64,000 nt of DNA, taken from NCBI RefSeq assembly GCF_000764305.2, contig NW_025941495.1:1-64000 (forward strand), read 5' to 3'. This stretch comes from Hyalella azteca. Its lineage: Eukaryota; Arthropoda; Malacostraca; Amphipoda; Hyalellidae. Positions within the stretch are counted from its first letter, which is position 1; each line of letters opens with the position of its first letter. Made by a program: the position numbers and the translations under genes. The notes under the pieces were generated by a model. That model ran no database searches. It was not told the DNA's origin and saw nothing but the letters and a program-made list of their open reading frames with translations. Shown here one piece after another: positions 22,440-34,959 of the stretch.

Positions 22440-23264
22440 ATATCAGATAAAAAATTACAATGAACCAATCCAAAGATATTTCCAAAGTGCTAGAACGCTT
22501 TGGTATGAGTGATTGCAACCCAAAAACCAAATATTTCCAATGTCAAGGTTGATCTTGTTGTTTCAGATGCAATTTTTTCAAAGTCTGCTGATGTAAAACT
22601 GTATCAGGAAATGATAGGGTCTCTCATCTCTATAATGTCATGTACCCGACCAGATATTTGCTACTTTGTGTCCAAGCTGCCTCAGGCAATGCTGCGGCCA
22701 AGTGCTGCACACATGAATGCTGCCAAGGATTTCTGAGATATCTGAAAGGAACCATTGACTATTGTCTGACGTTCAAAAAATCTGACAGAGTTGAATTATT
22801 TGGATTCTGTACTCGGATTGGGGTAGCCATGGTTGAATATAATAGTATTAATTTAACCATGGGGTAGCAACCCTGATCGCAAAAGCATCACAGGGTATTG
22901 TTTCAAATTAGCTAAAAATGGTTCTCTTATCTCATGGAACACAAAGAAACAACCGCTGTTAGCCTTAAGCTCATGTGAAGCAGAATACGTATCAATAACA
23001 TCCGCTGTGCAAGAGGCCTGATTCAACTGGAATATGTGCAGACAACCAGGAGCCATTTTCATAGCCAAGAATCCGGTGAACCGTCAGAGGACCAAACATA
23101 TAGATATTAAATACCATTTCATTAGATCTGAAATTAAAAACAAGTCAGTCGATGTCCAATATGTGCCTAATGGTAAAAATGTAGCTGATGTTTTCACCAA
23201 GTGTTTGCCTAGAAACAAAGCGAACAGTTTCATTGAAGCGATTGGTTTCTCTGTTGACAAATAG
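22440..23264 (+). pseudogene. Copia RT end and RNase H segment
   Basis: The region contains QEMIGSLISIMSCTRPDICY, then the RNase H core SWNTKKQPLLALSSCEAEYV (22,930-22,990) and TKHIDIKYHFIRS (23,090-23,130). It ends with VADVFTKCLPRNK and stops at 23,262-23,264. All are hallmarks of Copia pol 3' ends. Several frameshifts and a stop in the middle of the RNase H domain (near 23,020) make it inactive. Confidence 0.82.
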
Positions 23265-23396
23265 TTATTGTGACAGTTGTAACAAACAATTCGCTAGCGG
23301 CGGACCCGCAGATTGTTTTTTGCCCTTATTTTATGATAAGACTATTGTGTAATGTAATTTGTGTTTATATTATTTGTGTAATGTTTGTGTTGAGTA

Positions 23397-24706
23397 GGGT
23401 AACATGGGGCAAAAGGACCACTGCGGGTCAAAGGCCCATAGCGGGTTTCTCGCTGAGTATGGCAGATATTGGTCCGTGCTCTCCACCGCCGGTCGACAGT
23501 TTCACTGGGATGAAGTTTACGGATTTAAGTTTTCCTAAGAGTTTGCGTTATTAAGTTATTTGTGAATAACTGTTGTAGCCCATATAAAAGTTTTTTTTTG
23601 CTGCTAAATAAAACTGTTTTCGATTACTGTAGATGAAGCTTTTGAAATTATTGTAGATTATATTTTGAAAACAATATTTATAGGAATAATTTTGAGACCA
23701 AGATAAGACTATTGGCTTTTAAAATAAAATGTTGACACGATATCAATTGAAATGATACCTAGTGGGGCAACGGGCCCATGCGTGTCACGGGGCAAAGCGC
23801 CCATGCATGGTGGGCTCAATACCGCTCAGTGAAGTCTTGTGTTATGCATCATTAGATTTGTCCCAATGACCTTTTCAAAACTATGACTAGCTTTTTGAAT
23901 TACAAATTACACTTCTTACATGATTTTTTTATTTGCCGCCTCAAGGCAGCAAGTTTAGTTTCTAGTTATGCGTATTTATGACCCGTTATCGAGTTATTGA
24001 CTCATACCTTGCCAAAAGTTGATTTCAGTCAACACCAAGGAGCCAAAAGCTGATGAGTGATGAGTTTTTATGGTGTTGGCTGAAATCACGATTAGGTACG
24101 AATTCTCTGCACGAAATATCTGGATTATGGACGAAACTGGAACGAAGTTTTTTCTGATCAACTAAATATATTTTTTTTAGTCAAATATACATTTTTTCGT
24201 GTCAAGGACGAATTTTTTATCGCAAGGATATATTTTCCAAGTCAAGGATATATATTTTTATGTCCAAGAAATATTTTTCTTCACGTCTGTGATAGATTTT
24301 CTAAGCCATGAGCATATTTTTTTCAAGTTAAGGATATGATTTTTTGAGTTGTTAATAAATGAATGAATGTCATATTTTTTATTGAAAATTTCTTATTTTT
24401 AACTGTAAGTGTTGTCTTATCATTTTTAAACGAAAAATATGCAATGTGGTAAAGGTACTAATGGTGGGCGCCTTGCCCCAAGCCCATGGGCCCATTGCCC
24501 CATGGGTGGGGCACTGGGCCCATTTTGACACTTTTCACAAAACAGTGTTTCATTAAATATTGAATAACTCTATAGGCGTCTAATTCACATCATACATTCC
24601 TCATTAATTGTACCTTTAAAAAAAATAAAGAACCACCTTGTATCAATTAAAACTTCATCAAAACTTTGTTTAAAAAAAGGATGGGGGCCGCTGCCCCATG
24701 TTACCC
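23397..24706. mobile_element. 1.31-kb non-autonomous TIR element, copy 1
   Basis: The ends are inverted repeats of GGGTAACATGGGGCA with TA on both sides. Inside each end there are repeated GGGGCA, GGGCCCAT and TGCCCCA motifs. No transposase ORF is visible. The same element, reversed, is at 33,083-34,390 and nearly the same length. TA duplication suggests a Tc1/mariner-like mobilising enzyme, but the terminal bases are unusual for that group, so the superfamily is open. Confidence 0.82.
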
Positions 24707-25044
24707 TACCTCTGTCCGTAGGCAAACGGTATAGCCATTTGTGACTAGAATTGGTATTGACTTTAGTAATAAGTGGCTGAATTTGTTCTTTCATACATAA
24801 CCATAAATCACTTGTACCTGTCACGGAAAATTGTAATTCGTAATTTTTTAGGGGAACTTATGCTAGTACTGCCATGAAAATTTCCTTTGTTTGCGCACAT
24901 GAGATTAGTACAATAATATAAAAATAAAATAACAGGGCTCTCGTTTAGGATCACAAATTTCATTTTTTGTATACTCTGCATATTGAATACTCCTAACATT
25001 GAAATGCATTGATCGAAAAATGATACGTTTAAGAAGGGGTGTTA

Positions 25045-28000
25045 GACCACGCCTCCCTCAGGTGCTGCCCGTACGGGCTGAACAACACTGAAAAAACGGT
25101 AAAAACAACGCAATTGCAGTATACTATTTCTTTCACAGCACTGTAAATACACGTCTCTAAATAACACAAAAATCTCAACTTTTTTTCTGAAACAAAGTGA
25201 AATCAGGATTATGAACAATTCTGCTACTGTCACTGAGAGAACATTGAAAAATACTACGATTGTCGTATCTTATAGTATATATAACCCTGAAGCGGCACCT
25301 AAATATAAATGAATCTCACGCAAGTCCTCCACGTAGAGATCAACAAATTCATCCTGAGTGCCGACGAAGTTGGCCATTTTGTGTAGCTTGTAGTGGTGCT
25401 GAGCGGACAGTACGTTGTCCTTGGGATTACGCGACACGTAAACAACCTGTGGGGTCAATGGGAAGAGTAAATTAGGCGTTATAATTTAATGCCTACCACC
25501 TCAATAGATACATCAGGCTTAACAAGTTGATGAGTGGGTGCCTGCATCAGGGAGCGCAGCCGTGCACCACCAATTTTGTGCATCAATAAGCCCTGAATCG
25601 AACGTCTTGGATCTCTCCGGATATCCACCAATCAGCCGTGCACCACTCGGCTTTATCCTCCTCCGGCCTTGACCACCACCTGCCGTGCACCACCAGGCCA
25701 CGGATCGAATCTGACTTCTGGGCATCGTTAAATTACGTAATTTTACGTTCACTGCATCTGAGGTTAGGTTTCAGATAGCATAGTTCTGTTTCAAAATTTA
25801 TCGTCCTTCGACAAGTTACCGTTCGACCGAGGGCTGGTTCGACCCACGGCCTAGTTACGGACGGCTTGAAGTGTTGAAGGCTACGTTCCGGAAGGCAGGA
25901 AGCATGATGGTCCATTACATCCAGGGCAGTGGTGGTCTTCGGCAGGCGACCCCCTGCATCAGAGTCTAAAGACGATTCTTGTAGGCAATCTTTTAATACA
26001 GTGTTGTGAACACTATACAGTGTGCAACACGCACATCTCAAAATCTGAATTCACGGTAAAATAACATATATAATATAATAGCAGAGATAGAACGAGGTAA
26101 CGATCCTGGTCTTTTAAATGTCTGGTTGTTGGCTCGTTGCAAGATTGCCTTTTAAAAGTTTCGGGAATTCGTCGTACGCAAGGATCCAGTTAGTAGCCAA
26201 ATTTGAGTCTAAGGTATGTTCTTTGTAACAAAGATTATTTATAATTAAGTGCATAGTGAAATATCCTACTAATTAATTTCAATTATTTAAATTTCACAGT
26301 TAGATATAAAATTATCACAGTCTTGAAATACTATTCCGGTGCATGGAATCGTGAGATTAGAGATTATTTTTGGAGGGGAATATTTTAAAATTATCTAATA
26401 TGTTTCGAATCAAAAGAGACGCAATAAAACACACGTGGGCCCTAGGGCCGTGTATAGAGGCGGTAGGTAGAGGAAAAAGTAGTCGACCTCAAAACATACC
26501 TCTACAGTACGACTGAGTAAAAAGTGAGCTGCTTGCGGGTGTCTGCCTTGAGATCCTCGAGCGTCGTCATTTTAAAATTATCTAATATGTTTCGAATCAA
26601 AAGGGAGGCGCTATAACACACGTGGGCCCTCTGGCGGTGTGTAGAGGCGGTAGGTAGAGGAAAAAGTAGTCGACCTCAAAACTTACCTCTACAGTACGAC
26701 TGAGTAAAAAGTGAGCTGCTATCCAAAATTTATCGTCCTTCGACAAGTTGCCGTTCGACCGAGGGCTGGTTCAACCCACGGCCTAGTTACGGACAGCTTG
26801 AAGTGTTGAAGGCTACGTTCCGGAAGGCAGGAAGCATGATGGTTCATTACATCCACGGCAGTGGTGCAGGCGACCCCCTGCATCAGAGTCTAAAGACGAT
26901 TCATGTAGGCAATCTTTTAATACAGTGTTGTGAACACTATACAGTGTGCAACACGCACATCTCAAAATCTGCATTCACGGTAAAATAACATATATAGATA
27001 GAACGAGGAAACGATCCTGGTCTTTTAAACGCAGAGATAGAACGAGGAAACGATCCTGGTCTTTTAAGTGTCTGGTTGTTGGCTCGTTGCAAGATTGTCT
27101 CTTAAAAGATTCGGGAATTCGTCATACGCAAGGATCCAGTTAGTAGCCAAATTTGAGTCTAAGGTATGTTCTTTGTAACAAAGATTATTTATAATTAAGT
27201 GCATAGTGAAATATCCTACTAATTAATTTCAATTATTTAAATTTCACAGTTAGATATAAAATTATCACCAACTTGATGAACGCTTGTCTGCCCATTATTT
27301 TCGAATTGTAATTACACGATTTCTATAGAATCCACTATAATTTTAGCTCAGATGAATTAAATGCATTAAAATTATGAACTGAATTTCAGTAGATCCTGTG
27401 AGGTTGGCAAAGGAATCAAATGAGAAATGAGTGAGACTTGGCCAAATGGGTCATCATTACCCATGTTGGCTCGACAAAAATGGCATCTCAGTACTACGTG
27501 AGAAAATTGTATCACTATTTAGACACTATGACCCCCGCAATTTTCTGATTTCACCTTGCATGTGTCCAATAGATTCTTGGGCAGCATGGAAAAGGGCAGA
27601 TGAGTCTTGATAGTGCGAGGTTTCCAGTGAGCTTCAGCCACCTGAAAAATATTCAAAATCGTCTGTCATTCAACTCTACAAGGCGTAAATTCTCATTTAT
27701 TTGTAATAAAAAATGCACGCAAGTAATCTTTGATTTTAATTAAGTGTTCTACATGTAACAAACGGGTAACTAAGGCAACTTTTCTGAAACTAAAAAAAAA
27801 AAAACATTTCAAACATGTATGTTTTCACAAAAATAATTTGGTCTTCCTTGTAAGATTTACGAAAAGACCTCTCAAAGCGCAGTAAATGCAGTTTCTGCAT
27901 TTCGTTAGAGAAGTAATATTGTATAAATCGTACCAATAATCCGTAATTATTTTACCATACCTTCAACATTGGTGTACTTCCCAGTAGGTGGAAGAGATTC

Positions 28001-29757
28001 CAGATGTATTTTTGGATGCCCTTCGTGAAGACGACAGTGGAAGCAATGTCGAATGACATTTCAGGCACGGAAAACATGTCACCCCTGTGCACCCAGCGAA
28101 TATACAAGCCAAAGAACCATGACGAAATTGAACGAAAAATGAGTAGATCTTATTGCCTAAGTAACGACTCACGTCCTTACCCACAGCGAGCGGACGTTGC
28201 TGGGCCAAATATGGGTCAAGATCACCTTCACAAAGGTAAAAGTGCATCACTATTTGGACAATGTTCTTTCTATTTCTTTTAGCTAAAAACTCAAATATTG
28301 GATTCATGAAAATTTTTTGCCGCTTCCACTAGTGAAATGTGAAAAGAAAGGAGAATGATATTGCAATCATAACTAACCAGACCATGATGCATTAAACTCC
28401 ATGTATTTAATTAGTATGCGATTCTTTACAAATTCTATGTCATTTTCAAACAGTTTCTACTAAACACATTTACGACACGAATTAGGTTTCTTCTTTGATT
28501 CAATAGAGGGAAAGGTTCTATCCAGTGGTGGGCACAGTCCGCTAATCCTCTAACCGCTAATTAGCGAAGATGACGTTTTTCTTGGCCGGTGTGCCACACT
28601 GATGGCTGACTACGTCAACATATGATCGTCAATCAATCACGTCTTGTGTAACCTATCACGTCTCTTGTTACACAAGTCGTGACTGGTTGACGTACATATG
28701 TTGACATAGTCAGCCATCAGTGTGGCAGACCAGCTAAAGAAAAAGTTAGCTTCGCTAATTAGCGGTTGTCGGATTAGCAGACTGTGCCCACCACTGGTTC
28801 TATCATTAAATTTTACCAATTCATTGCACGTTTAAATACTATAACCAACGGAATATAACAAGAACAAAATTGAAACCGTTTCTGTGCATTTATTGTTGGT
28901 AAATACAAAAATCCCATGTAGGAAGTACACGACAATCCCAAGTAGAAAGTACACGATATGAATGTGATTTATTGTTAGTAGAACACAAAAATAGTTTTTT
29001 AGCATTTCATTAGGAAGCAGTAGGAAGTACATGACCTGAAAGTGATTTATTGTTACTAGATCCCCAAGATAGTTTCTTAGCATTTCCAGCTATAAGAAAG
29101 AAGTATACAGCCCGAATGCTAGTCACAAATTAACCCCACTAATCTCACTCAAGTTGGGGGCTGCGTACGACGAGTGCGTCGTCGGCGTCTGGGTTGTCGA
29201 GGTCTGGGTTGTTCCTCATGTTCCAGACGATCTCCTGGATCCATGTGGTACCACATTTAGGGTATGTCATCACCACTACATCGTCCGGTCGAAACTGCAA
29301 TACAGTTCGTTCAGCGAAGTTATTCTAAATAGAACAGTATTTGTTTTCTGCGCATAGTAAACTACCAAAAGTTACAGTTAAACGATGGGTCATTTGCATC
29401 ACGAAAGCAACAAGAAGAGATGCCACATAAGAGGAGGATTAAAATTTAATGTTCAAAATTTGTGCACGAAGCTAATTGTTATTTCACAATACATCGAAAA
29501 TTTATATGAAATTAGACCATTAATAAAAATCTTTATAGTTTGCGCAAGCAAACCCCACAAACCTTGAAGTTGTAGATCTTCTCGTGAATTTGCAGGAATC
29601 TTCGAAGTACAACCCAGTTGTGGGGCCTCAGCAGCACCACGTCCACGCACGGCCCCAGCAGCAGCTTGTCGATCTTCTCTTTAGTGGCGCAGTCGACCTC
29701 ATGCACCGTGTGGCCGCTGGCTATCTTAGTGCAAACCTCCGATATATTGTTTCCCAT
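25045..29757 (-). CDS. Cytosolic sulfotransferase gene 4, exons 1-5 intact, exon 6 truncated
   Basis: Paralog of gene 1 with the same exon lengths and phases. Exons: 29757-29563 (ATG at 29757; MGNNISEVCTKIASGHTV), 29294-29149 (TYPKCGTTWIQEIVW PAPS loop), 28084-27961 (GIQKYIWNLFHLLGS), 27641-27555 (IKTHLPFSMLPKNLL, catalytic His) and 25446-25320 (VVYVSRNPKDNVLSAQHHYK). Exon 6 begins after an intact acceptor at 25,088 but stops matching after REAW at about 25,045. A loose piece of exon 6 (TLEDLKADTRKQL) lies at about 26,570-26,527, inside the exon 4-5 intron. As assembled it cannot make the C-terminal half, so it is a pseudogene or a misassembled gene. Confidence 0.8.
25560..25730. repeat. GCCGTGCACCAC-containing repeat
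   Basis: GCCGTGCACCAC occurs three times (about 25,558, 25,629 and 25,682). Roughly 75 bp around CAATAAGCCCTGAATCGAACG recur inverted at about 40,100-40,185 beside another sulfotransferase fragment. Confidence 0.65.
25793..27268. repeat. Direct duplication of ~530 bp within the SULT intron
   Basis: 25,793-26,318 and 26,722-27,268 are direct repeats (offset about 930-950 bp), both starting CAAAATTTATCGTCCTTCGA. Between them lie two copies of a block with CTAATATGTTTCGAATCAAAAG and CGTGGGCCCT, also found next to the 36-bp arrays at 12.4 and 37.1 kb. Confidence 0.8.
28523..28796. mobile_element. hAT-type MITE (copy 2)
   Basis: Same element, position and 8-bp duplication (GTTCTATC) as the copy at 6,328-6,603. 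Here the right terminus keeps the full CCACCACTG. It lies in the exon 2-3 intron of sulfotransferase gene 4, so the insertion came before the gene duplication. Confidence 0.85.
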
Positions 29758-30003
29758 ATCAACTGTTTCATGGAACAGAGAAAATCGGAACGTGTTAGCT
29801 CGAATTTATCATATTACCGTGATAATTAATTAACAAATATCCGGTATTACTTTAGATTAAGTGCATCCAAAAAAAGGTGTTTTATTTTTAATTATATGTT
29901 TTTTGGGGTGTAGATTAAGAATGTGAAATCCGTTTTTGGTGGTCGGCATCGGAAATTTTTAATGGAACCTGTTCCTAACTGGACCTAACCTGCGAGGTTT
30001 TCG

Positions 30004-30268
30004 TTAGTTGGCGCTCCAAGTATGAACGCGTTCAAGAACAGACTAGCTAAAGCTATGGAAAAATATATGTTCAGATTTGAAATGCCTAGCACCATATCAA
30101 ACCCGCTGGAAGTCTAGTAGCTACTTGAAACTATCGTCAGTCATGAAAAGATCCGGTCAAATAAAACGATATTAGATCTTCTGTGAACAAGGCACGAAAA
30201 GGAAAAGAATCGGCGACAGGCCACATCAGGCCTATACTTCAGCGCCGAGATCAATATGTTATGTTATG
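30004..30268 (+). mobile_element. LINE 3' end fragment (TATGT-tail subfamily)
   Basis: Starts within GGCGCTCCAAGTATGAACGC (RT C-terminus, APSMNAFKNRLAKAME). It continues through the 3' UTR to the hairpin at about 30,209-30,247 (CGGCG...CGCCG) and ends in ATGTTATGTTATG. Strongly 5'-truncated. Confidence 0.8.
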
Positions 30269-30269
30269 A

Positions 30270-31420
30270 AGAACAGCGATCGCGAGGACGCGCGGCTACA
30301 GCTGCAGTACAGCCACTTGTAATACGGCTGCAAACGCGAGAATACAGCAGCGGTACGGCCGCTGAACCTTCGGCCGCAAAGTGTGCGTGTATTATACGGT
30401 CGTTTACAACAGCCGTCTACTCAACGGAACTGCAACGGATCTATGTTTCTGGTAATTAGAGAAAATTTAGTGATGTTAACTGATAGGTTTTCAATTTTGA
30501 TTGTGTTCGGACTTTCTTTTTAGCGCATTATCTCATTTATGGAAAAAATGCACTATTGTGCTCGCCATGTCCGTCCGTCTGTCTGTCTGTGACCTCAAGT
30601 TTTCGACGACGAGAAAATGCGCTCTCTGTCACTCACTGCAGTGAGTACTGAGTTATATTTTTTCTTATATTAGAGATTTTTTGTTGACGTAGGATGTGAA
30701 CTTGAATTTACCAATTTAATATGAAATGTATCAGTGTTTCATTACAACCCTCTCTCTGTACGATAATTTTGCCGCGACCTATTCATGCGTGAACTTTTTT
30801 CATACGTGCCTATCAAGCCACTCGGCGTCAACCTGACGAATATCTGGAACCTGAACGTAACGTAAAATTGATAGACTAACCACTCCGATTTTTCCAACTT
30901 TAAAATATATGAGACGACAGAAACAATCAATTTTTTTCTTAGTCTAATCATGTTTTTCCAGCAGCACTCCCCTCCAAATACTGAATATTACTAGTACGAT
31001 TAATACTGAATACTCAATTAGATAACTGCATTTAAGACACGCGAAAATGCATTGATCTACATGTATCCTGTTGTTTCTTTTCGATCGACTGAAGTTAATT
31101 GCATTTAAATGAAATATTTCTTATTGGTTGATTTACAATTTTTTTTAAATTTCTTTCAAGGCTGCTGTTGTGAGGTTCAAATTCTCTAGTTGCACAGGAG
31201 TTAAAGTTGTGTTTTTCTTCATTACCCAATGAGTATAGTTCTAACTATTGGCGTCTAGTTAATAGAAGGATAAGTAAGGCTAGACACTTTATGCGCGTTA
31301 AAGCCTCTAAAATACAACACAGCAGAGCAGTGTCACTACGAGTACAAGCGAGTATGGATAGAACGGCGTCTGATCGGCACGAATTACAGGGTTACAGACT
31401 TACAGTTTGGTTCTGCTTGT
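30270..31420. other. No gene recognised
   Basis: AT-rich sequence apart from a GC-richer patch at 30,285-30,450 that is open for 67 codons without any recognisable domain, and a short TCCG/TCTG tract near 30,570-30,590. Confidence 0.4.
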
Positions 31421-31428
31421 TCAATGGG

Positions 31429-31680
31429 AGCCGGAGTAACGCTAACGACTCAACTAATTCCTGGAGTAACAAGTAGTTGAGCCGGAGTAACTCTAACGAC
31501 TCAACTAATTCCTGGAGTAGCAAGTAGTTGAGCCGGAGTAACTCTAACGACTCTACTAACTCCTGTAGTAGCTAGTAGTTGAGCCGGAGTAACTCTAACG
31601 ACTCAACAAACTCAAGGAGTAACAAGTAGTTGAAACGGAGTAACCCCAACGACTACCTACGTCCTGGCTCAACTTACTGG
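31429..31680. repeat. 51-bp minisatellite
   Basis: About five degenerate units of 51 bp share GAGCCGGAGTAACTCTAACG and ACTCAACTAATTCCTGGAGT. Seen only once in the window. Confidence 0.85.
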
Positions 31681-31756
31681 TTCTAGAAGCAGCAGAGGAA
31701 GAATATACGCAGACAAGTGCTGAGTAAGCGGCGGCATTTCCTAAATCATCGCGTGC

Positions 31757-31855
31757 ACCAGCAAACTGGATTGGAAGGTGAACTGGATTGGAAGGTGAAC
31801 TGGATTGGAAGGTGAACTGGATTGGAAGGTGAACTGGATTGGAAGGTGAACTGGA
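31757..31855. repeat. 17-bp minisatellite, copy 2
   Basis: Six units of GGATTGGAAGGTGAACT, the same unit as at 15,052-15,165. It abuts the 21-bp array. Confidence 0.9.
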
Positions 31856-32255
31856 CCATGAATTAGATGATGTCTGCCATGAATTAGATGAAGTCTGCCA
31901 TGAATTACACGAACTCTGCCATGAAATAAACGAATTCTGTCATAAATTCAATGAACTCTGCCATGAATTCAACGAACTCTGCCACGAATTCCACGAACTC
32001 TGCCATGAATTCCACGAACTCTGCCATGAATTACACGAACTCTGCCATGAATTCAACGAACTCTGCCATGAATTCCACGAACTCTGCATGAATTCAACGA
32101 ATTCTGCCACGAATTCCACGAACTCTGCCCTGAATTACACGAACTCTGCCTTGAAGTCCGCGAACTCAGCCATAAAATAGATGAACTCTGCCATGAACTA
32201 AATGAAGACTGCCCTGAATTTCACGAACTCTGCATGAAGTCCACGAACTCCCTCC
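31856..32255. repeat. 21-bp minisatellite, copy 2
   Basis: Units of about GAACTCTGCCATGAATTCCAC, more degenerate at the left (GAATTAGATGAAGTCTGCC forms). The following flank (ATCAGATCATGCCGCG...TTAAACTTTTCTC, to about 32,420) matches that after the 8.7-9.2 kb array, marking the two as paralogous. Confidence 0.9.
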
Positions 32256-32424
32256 TATCAGATCATGCCGCGATACACCGACACACAGGCCTGTATGAGC
32301 GCATTGGTAACTCGTCGGTAGCCAACGCACGAATGACTGTTAACGTCAACTTGTTTATCAGCACATGAAGGATAACGCGAAGCACAAGTGGATATATATT
32401 CGTTCTATTAAACTTTTCTCGGTA

Positions 32425-33080
32425 CAATCTTACCCTGCTTTATCAAACCAAGGGTTTTGTTCTGCATGCCTTCAAAGCTGACGCACTCCATGCAACGTAT
32501 CTTGGTGCCCGTCGAGCTGCCGTGAGACTACCCTACTCAGAAGAATGAATGTCATATTGTCTAAATTGACACGGATGTGGTTTGGTGTGCAAGAAGAAAT
32601 TGCACGATTTTTTGTAGTTTTTACTCGCTATCGTTTATGACAATGGTAAAGTAAGTGACTTGGTGACGTAAGCTGGAAATAATATACATTATTAGATATT
32701 AGGTCGAGAAATACATACATGAAACTTACACTAGGAAGAAGCTGGCCTCCCATTGTTTAGGCTTAATTAACAACATTGTAGCTGAGCGTTGTTAATTGTC
32801 TTACTCGATGACAAGATTAGAACTGGCATGAAATGAATGCTTTATGTCAGTATGGTTAATTGCGCAGTATTTCATTAGTTACTTACACAAGAGGGTTTTG
32901 GCTGGCAAGGAGAGACGCAACTTTGATGATAGCCAAGTTAACCAATTCCAGCTTCAGGGAGAGTTAGGCCAGATATTAGGCTATTATTGCCGGTTCCATG
33001 CTTATGCTTGCATTTGCCAACGCTGGGTTTGGCTTTGATTACGATTATACTGTAGTGCCAACGCTGGGTTGGGCTTGAAA
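32425..33080. other. No gene recognised
   Basis: Mixed AT-rich sequence. It ends with two units of the 36-bp minisatellite (about 33,016-33,078) just before the TIR element. Confidence 0.4.
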
Positions 33081-33082
33081 TA

Positions 33083-34390
33083 GGGTAACATGGGGCAGCG
33101 CGCCCCCCCAATTTGTTTAAACCAAATTTTTGATGAAGTTTTAATTTATACGAAGAGGCTCTTTGTTTTGTTTAAAGTTACGTCCAATGAGGAATGTGTG
33201 ACTTGAATTACACGCCTATTGAGTTAAACACAATTTTGTAAAAAGTGTCAAAATGGGCCCATTGCCCCACCCCTGGTGCAATGGGTCCATGGGCTTGGGG
33301 TAATGCGCCAACCCCTGGTCCCTATACCACAATTGCAATATTTTTGCTTACAAGTGATAAAACAACACTTTACAGTTCAAAATAAGAAAAAATTTAATAA
33401 AAAATATTGCATTCATTCATTTATTAACAACTTAAAAAATCACATTCTTAACTTGAAAAAAAAAAAACATATTCTTGGCTTAAGAAATCTATCACTGACG
33501 TGAAAAAATATTTCTTTGACATAAAAATCCTTGACTTGAAAAATATATCCCTGCCATCAAAAATTCATCCCTGAGATTAAAAAATGTATATAAATGATCA
33601 GAAAAAACTTCGTTCCAGTTTCGTCCATGATCCAGGTATTATGCATGTGAAAGGAATTCGTACTTAATCGTGATTTCAGCCAACACCATAAAAACTCGTC
33701 AACTTTTGGCTCATTGGTGTTGACAGAAATCAACTTTTGGCAAGGCATGAGTCAATAACTCGATAAGGGGTCATAAATACGCACAACTAGAAATACGCTT
33801 GATGTATCTTATGATAGAATTTAAGTTGCATTATTTAACTAAACCTGCTGCCTTGGGGCGGCAAATCAAAAATCATACAATATAAAGTGTAATTTGTAAT
33901 TCAAAAAGCTAGTGATAGTTTTGAAAAGCTCATTGGGACAAATCTAATGATGTATAACACAAGACTTTACAGAGGGGTATTTATCCCACCATGGGCGCTT
34001 TGCCCCGTGACACGCATGGGCCCGTTGCCCCACTAGGTATAATTTCTATTGATATCGTATAAACATTTTATTTTGAAAGCTAATAATCTAAACTTAAACT
34101 CAAAATTATCCCTCCAAATAATACTTCAAAATATAATTCACAGTAATTCAAAAGCTTCATACACAGTTATTGAAAACAGTTTTCTTTAGCAGCAAAAAAA
34201 TCTGGGGTAAAACAGTTATTTGCAAATAACTTAACAACGCAAACTCTTAGCAAAACATAGAGCCGAACACTTCATCCCAGTGCAACTGTCGACCGGCGAT
34301 TGAGCGCACGGGCCAATATCTGCCAAACTTAGCGGGAAACCCGCTTTGGGCCCGTGACCCGCACTGGTCCGATTGCCCCATATGTTACCC
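33083..34390. mobile_element. 1.31-kb non-autonomous TIR element, copy 2 (inverted)
   Basis: Ends GGGTAACATGGGGCA and TGCCCCATATGTTACCC are flanked by TA (33,081-33,082; 34,391-34,392). Reverse-complemented it matches 23,397-24,706 along its length. The flanks rejoin as CTTGAAATACTA.TCCG, which is the undisturbed sequence at 12,323 and 37,032, so the empty site is known. It carries an extra ~45 bp (about 33,797-33,845) missing from copy 1. Confidence 0.85.
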
Positions 34391-34708
34391 TACTACTCCG
34401 ATGCATGTAACAATGAGATTAGAGATTACTTTTTAGTGTAGTCGACCTCATGAGAGTAGTCGAGTCGATTAGAGGGTAGTCGGCCTCAATTTTTTTTCTA
34501 CGACTGAGTAAAGATTTTACTGGAAATATATGTATTTATAAACTTTTTGTTGCAAACATATTATTTAATATAAGTTTTTTTTGGCTCAATCGGCTTCACA
34601 CGGGTGAATTGCACCTGAACTACGACATAAAAAACACTTTCAAAGAAATAATGTTCGATTTAAATACATGGATTTTCTCAATGAAACGTCCTGACCAGCC
34701 AACTTTAT

Positions 34709-34957
34709 TTAGCTAAAACCCCAAGTCTGGCGAAAAGTTTTCTTTGTGTCGGTAAAGTCTAATAAGCTGCAGCTAGCCGCCCCAGCCTCTGCAATGCCTG
34801 GCAAGAAGAGTGTACTTAATTCAGACTCGTGCCAGTGATGTTTGGAAAAAATGAGCTGAACAGGTGCTTTGACAGCAATGTGAAGTGATCGAATAATGTG
34901 ATGACTCTGGAAAAAAAAATTTTGAAAACCTTCAAAACAGACGGAGGAAGAAATCAC
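34709..34957 (-). other. Unrecognised 82-codon ORF
   Basis: Open from 34957 to 34709 on the minus strand, with ordinary-looking composition (VKAPVQLIFSKHHWHESELS). I cannot assign it to a family, and no adjacent exon or repeat supports it. It may be chance or a transposon remnant. Confidence 0.2.
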
Positions 34958-34959
34958 CT

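Larger units (their letters stand above)
17995..23396 (+). mobile_element. Copia-type LTR retrotransposon (decayed)
   Basis: The order of domains is typical of Copia: leader/LTR-like region (17,995-18,655), gag, zinc knuckle, protease, integrase, reverse transcriptase, RNase H. Frameshifts and stops interrupt gag near 18,690, 18,935 and 19,170, and many later sites, so no polyprotein can be made. The RT region is duplicated in tandem. The 3' end (about 23,265 on) is cut by the TA-flanked element at 23,397, and I cannot match two LTRs to each other. Confidence 0.85.

Noticed and set aside
31757..32255. Regularly spaced repeats that might suggest a CRISPR array
   Set aside because: Direct tandem units without unique spacers, in a eukaryotic genome. 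They are minisatellites.
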